From: Leptasterias polaris
Lineage: Eukaryota; Echinodermata; Asteroidea; Forcipulatida; Asteriidae
Length of the DNA stretch: 64,000 bases
Direction: 5' to 3'
NCBI GenBank assembly: GCA_037783415.1
Contig: JAZGTN010000118.1
Coordinates: forward strand, 496,001-560,000
Positions 34,601 to 46,042 of the stretch are shown here, piece after piece. Numbering within the stretch: position 1 is the stretch's first letter; each line of letters begins with the position of its first letter. The notes beneath the pieces are model-generated. The model was not told the origin of the DNA. It saw only the letters and a program-made list of their open reading frames with translations, and ran no database searches. The position numbers and the translations under genes are program-made.

Positions 34601-35600
34601 CTCTCACTCGATGTATTGATTACTTAAACAAGACGCTGGCCTCAATTCGGCAAGAATTGATTTAAACAATTGAAACTTTCATTGGGTATGCAAGGACAAA
34701 ATCACTGCTGTCTCGTTATGCTTAGCACTCCTCTAGCATTTTGCCTGGTCTTCGATTTATGTTGGAGCCTTCTGTTTGTTTCTTTTGGGTTGCTGCTGAT
34801 GACGATTTGAAAGTCCGTCTAGTTAATCACGCCCGTTCGTCTGTTCAGATCTTACGGGTAACGATCATGTTACCAAGTTGCAATCCACAGGTTTTCTATT
34901 TGATTTCCATTAATACTCTCCCCTTTTCTATTGTTGGCACTCAGGCTCTTTTTTCGGTCAGTGCGGTTTGTGTGTGTTCCTTCGATTTATCTCATTCGGC
35001 ACTGAGTGTCAATCCCTTCGAAATCTCACCTTAGAAATCATGCCCAAAGGCATTTTGGAACAAGAAATTAAAATTGTAGAACTTCACCTTTATTTCAACC
35101 GGTATATAAATGTTCGAAAGTTGCAACTCTCCCAAAGTGGCGTCGTACGGCAATGTGCTTTGTAAGGGTCTCATCAGCTTAAACAATACATGTTTAATGA
35201 TGGTAATCTGACGTCTGGTTTGAAATAAGAATACATTATAACTAGTTTACATCTATGATTGCTCTCTGCGGACCGACCTTGTCTTAATTGCTCATTACAT
35301 ACTCAGTCTCTCATTAAATGTTAGCGCAAACACACTCTCCCAGCATCCGGAGCCTGAAATCAGTTCTAGGAGCTATTAAGAGCTCTTCCGTAATTGAATT
35401 AAATTAACAAATCTGTCTTGCATACTGGTACATCATAAGATATCGCGGAGCGATGTGAGTTGTAAGTCCAGTAGCAAGTGAATAACTTGACATATTTGTT
35501 CATTGAGGATGCAAAGTGATTCATCAAAGAACTAAATAATTATGTAAACCGTGGCGGGAACGGTCAGGAGGTATGTCAGAAAACGTAAAGTAGGCTGTGT

Positions 35601-35916
35601 GTGACATTTTTGGTTTAATGTTGCCGGCCACTTGGCAAGAATGATGTTAACTTCCTTTGACTGATGCACTCTAAAATTTAATTTGTCAAATTGACAAAAA
35701 AAAATTAGTCCTGCGCAATGTCTCATACGACTTACTAAAACAAGTCAAATAGAGGCTATTACTAGTAAACATTTGTCAGATCTGACTTGAAAATATTTGT
35801 CATGTGACAAGAGGAGAAACCTGTCTCATACGACTAATCTCATAGTCAGGTGACATTTTTGGTTTAATGTTGCCGACCACTTGGCAAGAATGATGTTAAC
35901 TTCCTTTGACTGATGC
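35601..35916 (+). repeat. 67-bp direct repeats 249 bp apart
   Basis: GTGACATTTTTGGTTTAATG and the following 47 bases at 35601-35667 recur at 35850-35916 with one difference. Between them, TGTCTCATACGACT occurs twice (about 35718 and 35821). The structure suggests a segmental duplication with later internal change. Confidence 0.9.
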
Positions 35917-36842
35917 TTCTTGGGATTACATCGATCAGACACAGCCTGCACGTATCGTGGTGGAGAGATGAGGCCGGTTGAATAGTTCTACCTATAGTTT
36001 GGGGTTTTGGGGGTTTTTCTTTACAAACTGGGGACGGCCTCGATTCGTCTTTAAAGCAAATTAAGCACAAAAAGAGGGCACAAACAACAACAACAACAAA
36101 AACAACAACAACATTTGAAGTGCAATTCATTCTCGCCAAAAAACACATAAATAAGTAAATGATATCCCCTCTCTGTTTAGTGAGATCTCAAGTCACAAAG
36201 TGCTACGACTTATATATCTTTCTATAAGTCACAAAGTCAAGAATGGCCTCATGACGAAAACTTCCGAGTCTACATTTTGACGTTAGATTAGTCATGAAGC
36301 AATAGATTAGTAGACAAATTAGTGGAGTCAGTGGCGAATTAATTTGTCCATGTGTTTACTCTGTCCGTAAAGCTCTGGCTGCCCCGTTTAATTGGCTACG
36401 ACAAACCTACAAGGTTATGTTTGTGTTTCAGCTTACATTGTTGATAGAGGCGACTCGTACCTTCTTGACTTTTCCGGTTGGATGTTTGTCATAATAGGGC
36501 AGTTACCTTTTGACGGTTGAGCAGCAGTTGCTAACATTGTGTGACACGTGACATTCCAAATTTGACATCCTGCGAGTTAAAAGTCACTGGACAGAGAAAT
36601 CCAACTTTTGAAACTCGGTAATTAAGCGTAGTAAACCAATAATGCATGTGCTGACTTTGCACGTTGTCTTTCAATCATTTAGCTATCGCCTGTTCGTTGA
36701 GAGATTTGAGGGAATATTAGCACATGCTGGATAGTGGTTGATAATATGGACGCCATCTTATAAACATATATGTTATTGTAAGCGTAGAGTGATACCATAA
36801 TGGTATTCAATTTATATAATGACTACACTTTGTAATTTTTTG
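35917..36842. other. Non-coding interval with CAA microsatellite
   Basis: A CAA-rich trinucleotide tract lies at about 36084-36112. No gene. Confidence 0.5.
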
Positions 36843-37213
36843 TTTTGCAAGTTTGCCCAAACAAGGCTAAAGGCAAATCTTGCGTGGTAAGGGGCTACAA
36901 GAAGAAAAATATTGAAGATAAAAATAACTGAGGGAGCAGAATGTAGGAATTGATATTCCTCTTAAAACAGTCTAGACTGTTGGATGAAGGGAAACATGCA
37001 CCAGGCAAGGAGTTCCATAAAGAGATTCAGTATGTGGAATAAAGCTGTTGGAATGGTTCTTTGCTCTACATCTCAGTAAAGCAAGAGTGTAGGGCTGAGA
37101 AGAACCTTAAAGCCTGGTTTCACGCTCAAACATTCTTATAGGAGGAACTAGGTCGGACACCCTGGTGGCACATTTACCATGGAAATATCTGTAAAAGAGA
37201 CAGAGGCTAAAAG
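36843..37213 (-). pseudogene. LINE 3' remnant, inverted copy of 27202-27565
   Basis: Read on the minus strand, the segment follows the 27.2 kb copy from AGCCTCTGTCTCTTTTACAG through GTAAATGTGCCACC, TGCCTGGTGCATGTTTCCCT and TTTTCTTCTTGTAGCCCCTT. It carries stops and frame breaks in the reverse transcriptase C-terminal region. It is a non-coding relic. Confidence 0.65.
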
Positions 37214-39724
37214 AGAATGTGGTTTTCAGTGTACTTTGCTTATGTTTACTTTGCAAATCATAATGAAACAACTTGTTTTTACTAGGTTTCTTTATAATTT
37301 CTGTGGAGATAGCGACTTGGTGTCACCAGCGTGTGCCACCGCATACCAAAACAAGTCTCCCATTTTCAAACTAAGCCGATATTCCAGATATTCCAGTAAG
37401 AGTTTCTTTTTCAATTGCAATGATGCTTCGATGACATGATAAAGTTAAGTCCGAACGTGCGACATCGGCTCAATACGAAACATGTTTGTGGGGAAAATAT
37501 CGGTTAAAAGTACAAACTGATTTCCAACATTAATCATCAACAAGAGCAATATAGGAATGAAAAATAAACAACTAAGACGGAAAGACAGAATCGAGAAAGC
37601 TGAATAAATTAAAAGCAAGCAACACAATGCCCTCGCTCTAGTTAAATTTCGACCTATATATAAGACAATGATGTGTAGGGCCTCCACGTTTTTTTCTTCC
37701 TCCATGGTTGAAGTCAATGGTGATTTCTACTTATTGTAATCCACGTGTATGTCGTCTTGTACCTGTATGCAATGCGTAATTCTGTACGCCCTTCTTCCAA
37801 GCACAAAGCAATAAACCGGCCCCTGACCAGTATAGTAATAGAGGTTACTTGTGATACTTATACATTTTTAACTAGAATTACCGTAAAGACATGTTTTTAA
37901 ATTCCCATGCGAGTATAGCCTTCCTTTGATGACTGATGAATGGCAGAAAACCGGTAACGTTTTGTTAATTTCACCGAGGGATTGGTGAAGTTGAACTTTC
38001 TGAACAATAAATTGTGTTACCCCGTCCGTTCCTTCCTGTCCTCCATTCACCAAAGACTCACCAAGGAATGGTTTTTTGCCCGAATAATCAACAAGATGGA
38101 TTTCTTGTGGGAAGAAATGGTAGTTTTCTTAAGTTGAACACGTGCATGTCCTATTTTATAGTATAACTTTAAATCATCGTTTGCGTTACTTACTACCTCC
38201 ACTCCTCTTTCGAAGTTTATCTAAATCATATATAATAAATTTCTCAAAAAAATATATGTCAAAGCGGTGTTGTTCTTGCTATTGCTAAGACTGTTGACTT
38301 CTCTCCCTCAGCGCTATTCAACTGTGTCACGAGTTAAGACCGACTCAAAGACTTTCCCCACAGTCATTTAAAGCATCTTCCAACTTGGCCTTTATTTTGA
38401 GCTCAGAGCCCAAAAGAAACAGTAATACGGTAAATCAAATTCATTTGAATTCCTCATTGTGAAATTTTAAGTGCAAATAAGGGATTCATGACCCGAGGAC
38501 AGGAAACAGCACACAACACTCCAAAAACATGTTTAGTATCGCTCGGGAGTCTACTGCTCATTAAAAGCAGACGAATGTTTCATGCGCAAATCAAAACCGA
38601 CTATTTTGCGTTCTGAAATTTCACGGGGAAAAAACTGTTATGGCTAATTTAAGTTGTCCGACCTCAAGAGTGTGTCATAAATATCTGCATTCTGATTGTA
38701 CTAGACTCCGAGTCTGGTCAGTTATAATGGTACTTGAGGTGACTGTGATACTGCCCAATGAGTGTAACGATTTGGAATTGAATCCTTTTCACTCAAAGTC
38801 TCACCCGCAACTTCAAAATCTCAGCGAAACACATTAAAGTAGTAATTTTGTCAGTAATTGTGGTATTGTTTCCAGTACTGTAATTGGCAGTGAAACAGTT
38901 GCATGGTACGTGTGAATGTTTACTATACTCTTGCCACATTAGTCTTTGATTATCATATGGGAGGAGTTATCCCCAAATAGCAGTATACATTTAACAAATT
39001 ATAGTCTTACTTAGGGCATGAGATATGGCTTCAGTCCCCATGTGCATTTCCTTTTGAAAATTGTGGAAATGCTTCTAAATCGGCATTGTGCCAGAAAGCC
39101 CCGCTCCTCCCTTCCTTCAGAAAGGTGGGACTCACTGGATCGTTGGAGGCTTACTTTGTTTCAATGTCACTGACACATGTATGTGCATCTACGGCGCACT
39201 TAACCCATTACTCTCAAACACATCAGTTTCGAGCATTCTGGTTTATCAAACATTGTTGAACACAAATCGATAAACAGTGGCGTCGCCTTTTTGCCTCTCC
39301 ATAGTACCAGAATAAAATGAATTTAGTATGTATGTGTCACTTAAGGTAGCACGTCAACATCGTATCTGTCACAAACTAGGTGGATTTGATTTATTTAATT
39401 TATTGTTGTTCTCTTTCGAGAAATATTTGTATTCGGGCTAGCGGTTGTGATCGCTGAACGAAAGCAAACTTAAGGTGTTTTTCTTATTTCATATAAATTT
39501 ATGATATACTTTTTAAATTGTTATCACTTTATTCATTCATTTGTTTGTTTTGGGGTTTTTTCATTTCGCTTTATTCTTTTATTTCTCTTCTTGCTTTCCT
39601 TTTTATTTTTATTTTTTTATAGTTTCAACATAAAGTAATGTTCGGACAACAAGACTCACAGACTCAAAATCTGCTTGGTTTTGTGCCGATTCTTTGATGG
39701 ATTTTATATATAGTACATTTTAGC
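37214..39724. other. Gene-free interval
   Basis: AT-rich DNA without a supported gene. A T-rich low-complexity stretch lies at about 39535-39620. Confidence 0.5.
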
Positions 39725-39770
39725 CTTTGAGGAAGACTCTGCCAGGGTCGAAAGGTCAGGCAATTAACTA
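39725..39770 (+). ncRNA. Hammerhead-ribozyme-like motif, retroelement relic
   Basis: TTTGAGGA is followed by GACTC, loop TGCCA, GGGTC, then GAAA. GACTC and GGGTC (39735-39739, 39745-39749) pair fully with one G-U. The order CUGANGA, stem II, GAAA is the hammerhead core, which Penelope-like retroelements are known to carry. The first core base here is U instead of C, so this copy is probably inactive. Related motifs lie at 55220-55262 (-) and 43458-43491 (+). The assignment is inference. Confidence 0.35.
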
Positions 39771-41139
39771 TATTTTGGAAATTTTGAAGGTAAGGTGCGG
39801 GGTAAAACTTACTTTGTCATAATTTTGTAAGACCTCACTCTCTACTAGATAGTGAGGGTTAGTAATTAGTAATGGACAGCAGTAGTGCGATTGGTTTCCC
39901 AAACTGTTTTTGAGTGAAGTTAAAAGGCACCGAATTGATGATAGTAGCAAATTTCTTTTTATCAAGTATGCTTATAGTATTTGAGTCAAGTCAAGGTGCC
40001 ATATTGGTAAGAGTAGCAAAACCTTGTTATCAAGTATGCTGACTGTCTCTGAGGTATCAAAACAGTTTCTTTTCTCAGTTTTGCTAAAATGACATTGACT
40101 TGACATCTATGTCACCTAAAGTCATTACTCACGGGTGACTATCTTCAGAGTAATTATTGTCATTCCATCTGTTCCTAGCAACTCAAGTCTGATTACGATC
40201 TAGGGACATAATGAGAATCAGGAAGGGGTCGAAGTCAAACTGTTCGTGAATCAGGTCTTAGTCGTGAACGTGACAGAATGGTGGCTTAAAACTCCACACT
40301 GAAACCCTTTAGGGTTACGAAGCTTGCACAGACTGCAAGTACATCTATTTTATGGTCCTTTTGACAGTTCGCCATTGTATTCTAACAATTTTGAATGGAC
40401 GAAATACTAACCCAATAAGCATTTAAATGTTTTCATGTTGCGTTTTGTCTTCCTTCGGTGACGTTGCAATCCTCTGGTTTTCTTCTAATCAAAAATTAGC
40501 CTGAGAACATCCAACTGGAACAATTAAAATCAGTTTTTGTTTTACGTACAATCGAAGCAGAACGTGGATTTATGTGTTTGTAAATTTGTAAATCGTAATA
40601 TTATACCCAAGATGGATGAAACTATCTTTATGTAGGCTTATCTTGAGCTTTGTGTATTTCTGTTGTTGCACATGATCTTGTGTGGAAGTGTGATACCTCC
40701 TTCATACAAGTGTACCTAAAGGAATCTCGTTAAAGAGGACGCCAGAACGACTTTCTTGGTATCTCTCGTGTCATTCTCGGTGTAGTCCTGACATTAAAAT
40801 GTTAGGATCGAACATCCATGATATTTGCGTCGAGCTTAGTTTAATCGGTCAAAATGTCAGCAGCATTCGTCATAGTGGATACCGAACGGGTTCAACAACC
40901 ATACGTAGAAACGACTTTGCGTTTTAAATTTGGGTAGCTGCACGTGTATAGCCCATCTCTTCAGCAAGACTCGTTTCTTCTAATGTCAACTTCAAAGCGA
41001 CTTTTTTTCCTACACTCTTTTCGAATTTAGTTTTTAAAACACCTAACATTTCAACTTAAATGAGTGCAAGCATGAGTTTGTCAGGCTTTAAACATCCCAA
41101 CCTATGATTTCCTTTGTCGTTAAAGCGCATAGTTCGGTA
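39771..41139. other. Non-coding interval
   Basis: No supported gene. A near-repeat, GTAGCAAA-TT/AAC-TTTTATCAAGTATGCT against GTAGCAAAACCTTGTTATCA, occurs at about 39944-39972 and 40013-40041. Confidence 0.45.
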
Positions 41140-41150
41140 ATTTGTGCAAC

Positions 41151-41151
<1 letters not shown>

Positions 41152-41197
<46 letters not shown>
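41152..41197 (+). repeat. (AAT)n microsatellite, LINE tail
   Basis: About fifteen uninterrupted AAT units. Its position exactly at the LINE 3' end shows it grew from the element's tail. Confidence 0.95.
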
Positions 41198-41198
<1 letters not shown>

Positions 41199-41441
41199 CA
41201 TTTATAATGCGCCATCTATCTAGTGTACAAGACCCTATTCCGAGGCGCAGAACAAAAAACAAAACATATAAGCAGCAAAAGAGAAATATAGAATACAAAG
41301 ACAATTATACAATGAATAATCTAAGACATGTTACAAGCTAAGTGTATGTGGAGATAAATAAATGAGTTTTCAGCAAGTTTTTAAACAATGGAAGAGAAGT
41401 TATTACAGCATCTAATGTTATTAGGTAAAGTGTTCCAAAGT

Positions 41442-41936
41442 TTAGGAGCACAAGCAGAAAAGGCACGATCGCCAATATGATGAGGAAGTTCTAGGAATAG
41501 TTAAAAGGGTCTTAGCAGAAGAACGAAGAGTGCGAGAAGGGGCGTAAGGTACAAGAAGATTTGCAATGTAAGATGGAGTTAAGCCAATCTGAGATTTAAA
41601 TGTAATTAGTAAAATTTTGAATTGAATTCGTTGTCGAATGGGAAGCCAGTGAAGTTCCTGCAATATAGGTGTAATATGATCATGTTTTTTAGATTTTGTT
41701 AAAACACGAGCGGCAGCATTTTGTACAAGTTGTAGTTTGTGGAGCTGGTGTTCAGTAATTCCGTATAATAATGAATTACCATTGTCAAGGCGAGAAGTGA
41801 CCAAAGAATGGATGATGGTAGCAGCAGTTTTATGTGATAAGGTTTTTCGAATGGTATTTACAGTTCTCAATATTTGCTCTCTTGGACACGAATATCTTGT
41901 TTGTCCCTCTATTTTTGATAAGGGGTTTGTTTTCAT
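41442..41936 (-). pseudogene. Reverse transcriptase C-terminal fragment
   Basis: The 164-residue frame contains SLVTSRLDNGNSLLYG, LQLVQNAAARVL, HITPILQELHWLP and RIQFKILLITFK. These match the C-terminal region of the 976-2703 protein block by block. The frame slips near the end: a different frame then supplies APKLWNTLPNNI, and a further shift gives LFKNLLKTHLF before a stop near 41340. The catalytic domain is absent. It is a truncated, frameshifted relic of a related but distinct subfamily. Confidence 0.8.
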
Positions 41937-41960
41937 TTGGCTTATAATGTTTCCTTATCC

Positions 41961-42563
41961 AACTCAAACAGTTACAACATCAAAGTAGATTCTATATTAA
42001 TTTGTATCTCAGCCAATGATTGAATTACAGTAAGTCTACGATAATACTGCTAAATAAGAAGTTAATCTTAGGTACATTTGATCTTGAAGGGTTTCTTGTG
42101 GTGTTTATACTCTACTTTTTGTCTGGTGTTATTTCAACAAATCCATCATGATCAAGCGGAAGTGGTCATCGAGCCAATTTAATCCGCCCCTAAAAAACTG
42201 GCTCCGGCCTGGGGTCAAAGCCCACGCCGTACACACCGGCCGTAAGTACTGCCGAGCTGCCTATGTCCTCTGATGAGGTCAGCATCTCTCATGGGTCGTA
42301 GAGGCTAGCAATTATAGCTAAGTGGGCAGCCATTTGGGGCAATAAGCGGCTGGATCAGGGTTGAAGTCGTCAGTGAAAGATGAACAGGAGGATGAGAATA
42401 AAGAGCAACCTTTTTGTTAAAATAAGGAAGACAAAAATGCTGTATTCAGCTCGCTCCATATGTCACTAGAATGTTGTTGTAGCATGCTAGGGCAAATCTA
42501 GAGAGGCTGGTCTTGGCCGTGTTTCCTTTGTTTTTGTTTTATCTTTTTTCTTCAACAATTCTT
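41961..42563. other. Non-coding interval
   Basis: A GC-richer patch at about 42160-42400 stands out from the AT-rich surroundings but matches no family I recognise. Confidence 0.4.
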
Positions 42564-42775
42564 TACTCTAAAAACACCCGTTCAGAATTGATGCGGATTC
42601 CGGGTTGCAGGGATCCAGGCTGAACCAGAGAGTGATTATAAAATGTGCCTTTCATTAGCTCGGATTCTGCATCAGGTTAAACATTTTGAGGGGTAATTTT
42701 GACACAGATTCTGGGTCAAACTGGCCAAGAAAGGAGTCAGGCCCCACGAGACATTGATCCGGGTCAAATCTAATT
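42564..42775. repeat. GGGTCA-box dispersed repeat (second copy)
   Basis: It begins TACTCTAAAAACACCCGTTC and contains GATGCGGATTCCGGGTTGCA, CTGGGTCAAACTGG and CCGGGTCAAATC. It aligns with the left part of the repeat at 3423-3854. Repeated GGGTCA boxes give it an internal near-periodicity. Confidence 0.5.
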
Positions 42776-43200
42776 AAATTTCTATTTTAATGTTATTTTG
42801 GTTTTAAAATTTGTGTTTTCTCCCTTTTTTATTTTTTAGTTATTTATTTATTTATTTATTTACTTAGGCCCTATTTATTTATTTATTTATTTTATTTTAT
42901 TATTATTTTTTTTTTTTTTTTATGTTTTTATATATAGATATATATTTTTTGTTTTTTTGTTAGATCGTATTTTGTGCAATTTATTTGCTTGTTATATTAA
43001 TTTCAGTTATTTAGTTTGTTTTTTTTAAGGTTTTTTTTATTATTTATTTATTTATTAATTTATGTCTTTATATTGTATTTTATTGTTACGTATATATATT
43101 GTTTTGTTAAGGATTGGATCGTATTTTGTGCAATTTATTTGCTTGTTATATTATTTATTTTGTTCCCAATCAAATATTGTTCAACACAATACTTGAAATT
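42776..43200 (+). repeat. AT-rich low-complexity tract with 154-bp-spaced duplication
   Basis: Runs of TTTA and T dominate. A block of about 38 bases starting GATCGTATTTTGTGCAATTT is present at 42963 and again at 43117. The hydrophobic 64-residue frame at 43016-43210 is a reading of the T-rich tract. Confidence 0.8.
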
Positions 43201-44687
43201 AGGCCAGTAAAGGTTGATACCAGATGATGTTCTAATTAAGGGTGTGTCTACAGTGCATAGCCAGACAGCTGTCTCAGTTGTTTTATTGCTCTAATTCTCC
43301 ACTGTCGTAGCAAACTACCTCATCAAACAGAAATTATTCAACATATATTGAAGTACAATAATGTCATGCTTGAAATACACTTTTGTTAAGTTATTTTAGG
43401 CATTGAAGCACCAATGCTTGTCTACACCATGACAACCATCATGTTGTTTTTCTCTATCTGAAATGGATCTTTTGAGCCGAAACTTCACGTCTTCTGGTTA
43501 CCATTATTGGTTATGTTTTCTCCATTGTCACATTATCAATCGAGGATATCAGTCTTATTTTAAATCAAAGGTTTTTGGAAGGGAGTTTTGTCTTCTAAAT
43601 TTATTTTTAGTTTAATTTTATTTTTATTTTTTAAGGGAGTTATCTCTTCGTTTATTTGTTATTATTTTTTTTATTTTTTTGTAAGTCATTTATTAGTGTT
43701 TGTTTTGATTTTAAATTTAATTTCTATTTATTTATAATTTGTGTTTTTATTTAAATTATTTTGCATCATTAAAACATGTTAAACTTACCTTTAAACACAT
43801 CCAAAATAGCTTATTTTTGTTTTTGATTATGGGTCGCCTCATCAAATCATTGTAAATTCTAAAGTCCAACATTTTTCCATCTTAGATAAAAACAGAACCC
43901 ATTGATGTAGGTCCTCAAACAATAAGTAGTAATGGTTCGCAGTTAAAAAACAGCAATCAACGTTTCCACTTTCCATTTGTTTTTTCCCCTTCTTTTTTTT
44001 CCATACTCATTTTCCTGACTGTACCTGACAACGCGCTGCTTGCCATTGGCTTTGTGATCGATATCACCAATTCATAGCAACAACCTTCTACTGATATGGA
44101 CATCATTTCCAAGTTGAACTGACATCCAATTGTTTTGTTTAATTGGCACGCGGTATCAGCTGGTGACCTTCAGCGGAATGACAATAGGAGGGGGATGTCG
44201 CAAACGATGTGCAACTCAGTCCCAGTGAGGCATCTTTTGACAGCGATAAGCTCATATTCAACAGGCTAGCTCTCGCCAACTCTTGCTAACCTTGATGTTT
44301 GGGCAACCGGTAGTGCATCCAACAGGCATATCTCGCATTATTATAATGATATCATAATTTACATCGCATACGTTCGTATAACACGCCTTTTGCTCCTGGA
44401 ACAATATTATGTGATCTTTTCAAGCAGGCTTGTTAAACGCTTCATTTTGTATAAAAAAGGGCAAAATGACAATCGACCGTTTGCCCTTTTGACGGCAGAA
44501 GAACATCATGTGGTAATTTGAGTATAACGTGAGATTATACTCAAACTCAGAAATATGGGAACGGAAACGAATGAGTTGTGTTGTGTGTCTATTTAGACCA
44601 TTTAATACGACTAATATAATGATAACAAACACTATAGGTATACAATAGAATCAGAATGTAACTACAAACCAAGTTTGTATATTCAGT
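43201..44687. other. Non-coding interval
   Basis: No supported gene. T-rich simple sequence lies at about 43600-43770. A degenerate hammerhead-like motif, CTGAAATGGATCTTTTGAGC followed by CGAAAC, is at 43458-43491 (+). Confidence 0.45.
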
Positions 44688-44695
44688 ATAGATTT

Positions 44696-45464
44696 ACGGA
44701 GCTCTGGAAGTGCCATCCGACATGTTGAGATCCTGACATAATTATCTCAGGATGACGACATCCTAAACGCAAATAAGTCGACATACCGAGATAATTATCT
44801 CGGGATGTTGACATCCCAAAAGTAGGATGTCGTCTTCCTGTGATAATTTATCTCGGGATGACGACATCCCAAAAGCAGGATGTCGCCTTCCTGTGATAAT
44901 TTATCTCGGGATGACGACATCCCAAAAGTAGGATGTCGTCTTCCTGTGATAATTTATCTCGGGATGACGACATCCTAAAAGCAGGATGTCGTCTTGCTGT
45001 GATAATTTATCTCGGGATGTCGACATTCTTAAGATAGAATGCCATTCACTGCATCACGCATCACGTAGGCCTGGGTGTCACTCAAAGGCCTTTACTAAAA
45101 ATAATTCGCGTGTACGACATCCTACCTATAAGGATGTCGTCATCCCGAGATAAATTATCACAGGAAGACGACTTCCTAGTTTTAGGATGTCGACATCCCG
45201 AGATAAAATATCACAGGAAGACGACTTCCTAGCTTTGGGATGTCAACATCCCGAGATAAATTATCACAGGAAGACGACATCCTACTTTTGGGATGTCGTC
45301 ATCCCGAGATAAATTATCACAGGAAGACGACATCCTGCTTTTGGGATGTCAACATCCCGAGATAATTATCTTGGTATGTCGACTTATTTGCGTTTAGGAT
45401 GTCGTCATCCTGAGATAATTATGTCAGGATCTCAACATGTCGGATGGCACTTCCAGAGCTCCGT
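44696..45464. mobile_element. 769-bp fold-back element with 53-bp tandem arms
   Basis: The outer 92 bases, starting ACGGAGCTCTGGAAGTGCCA, are perfect inverted repeats (44696-44787 and 45373-45464). ATAGATTT and ATAGATTA flank the element (44688-44695, 45465-45472), a probable 8-bp target duplication with one change. Each arm of about 340 bp continues with 53-bp tandem units (left-arm starts 44824, 44877, 44930, 44983). Units contain GGGATGACGACATCCC or the exact palindrome GGATGTCGACATCC, the near-palindrome GATAATTTATC, and AGGATGTCGTCTTCCT. A unique loop of about 85 bases lies near 45030-45114. No protein is encoded. The design matches fold-back transposons such as Drosophila FB and sea urchin TU. 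Confidence 0.9.
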
Positions 45465-46005
45465 ATAGATTAGACAGAAAATTGGCAAGTGTAGCGGCGC
45501 ATCATTGTTAATAATGTCTGATTGCGTCGAGTGTAGGGAGGTTAAGCATGTAACTTTCTTATCTTTATCACATTATGAATATCATTATTTGACTCGCAGG
45601 CCATATTTTGTAGAAACCAGATAGGCCCAGATTTATCTGTCACTCTCAAAGCTGAGTCACTTCATCCAAAACTCTGTATACTATAATTATTCAACACCTC
45701 TCTCCGATGAAAATACTTTTAAACTTGATGACATTTTCGTTTCGGGAGATGTATGTTTGAAGGTACTAGTTGCGATTACGATCATCTACAGGAGCCGCAA
45801 TAAGCCGATATAATTGAAGGTACTATCACATGACACATTGGTTATCTATCAGGTTCCTAGTGTCTAGCCTTTTTTAGTATAAACAGTTTGATTTTACCAC
45901 TGAAACCTGTTTTTTTAAAATGTCATTTGTTCCTATTAGTGTCAGGATTGTTTTCAAAAACTGCGATTTTTCAAATCTATCACTAAAGTAAGTGGTCTGG
46001 TGGGC

Positions 46006-46042
46006 GGTAGGCCTACATATTATTATGTAATGTAGGCCTACC
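46006..46042. repeat. 13-bp perfect hairpin around TAGGCCTA
   Basis: GGTAGGCCTACAT at 46006-46018 and its exact complement at 46030-46042 are separated by 11 bases. The palindrome TAGGCCTA is in each arm. Confidence 0.9.

Larger units (their letters stand above)
41140..41960 (-). mobile_element. 3' fragment of CR1/L2-like LINE
   Basis: The 3' end on the minus strand reads GGCGCATTATAAATGCATTA and runs into a long (TTA)n tract at 41152-41197, the same terminal design as the LINE at 0.6 kb. The coding remnant is at 41442-41936. The element is truncated upstream of about 41940, so only the last third of the reverse transcriptase region survives. Confidence 0.8.

Noticed and set aside
41144..41341. 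Poly-asparagine protein
   Set aside because: Reading of the (AAT)n tail of the LINE.
43016..43210. Hydrophobic 64-residue frame suggesting a membrane protein
   Set aside because: It is a direct reading of T-rich low-complexity DNA, which gives Phe/Leu/Ile/Tyr runs by default.
44696..45464. CRISPR-like array of 53-bp repeats
   Set aside because: The units are contiguous without spacers, are arranged as two inverted arms, and the genome is eukaryotic.
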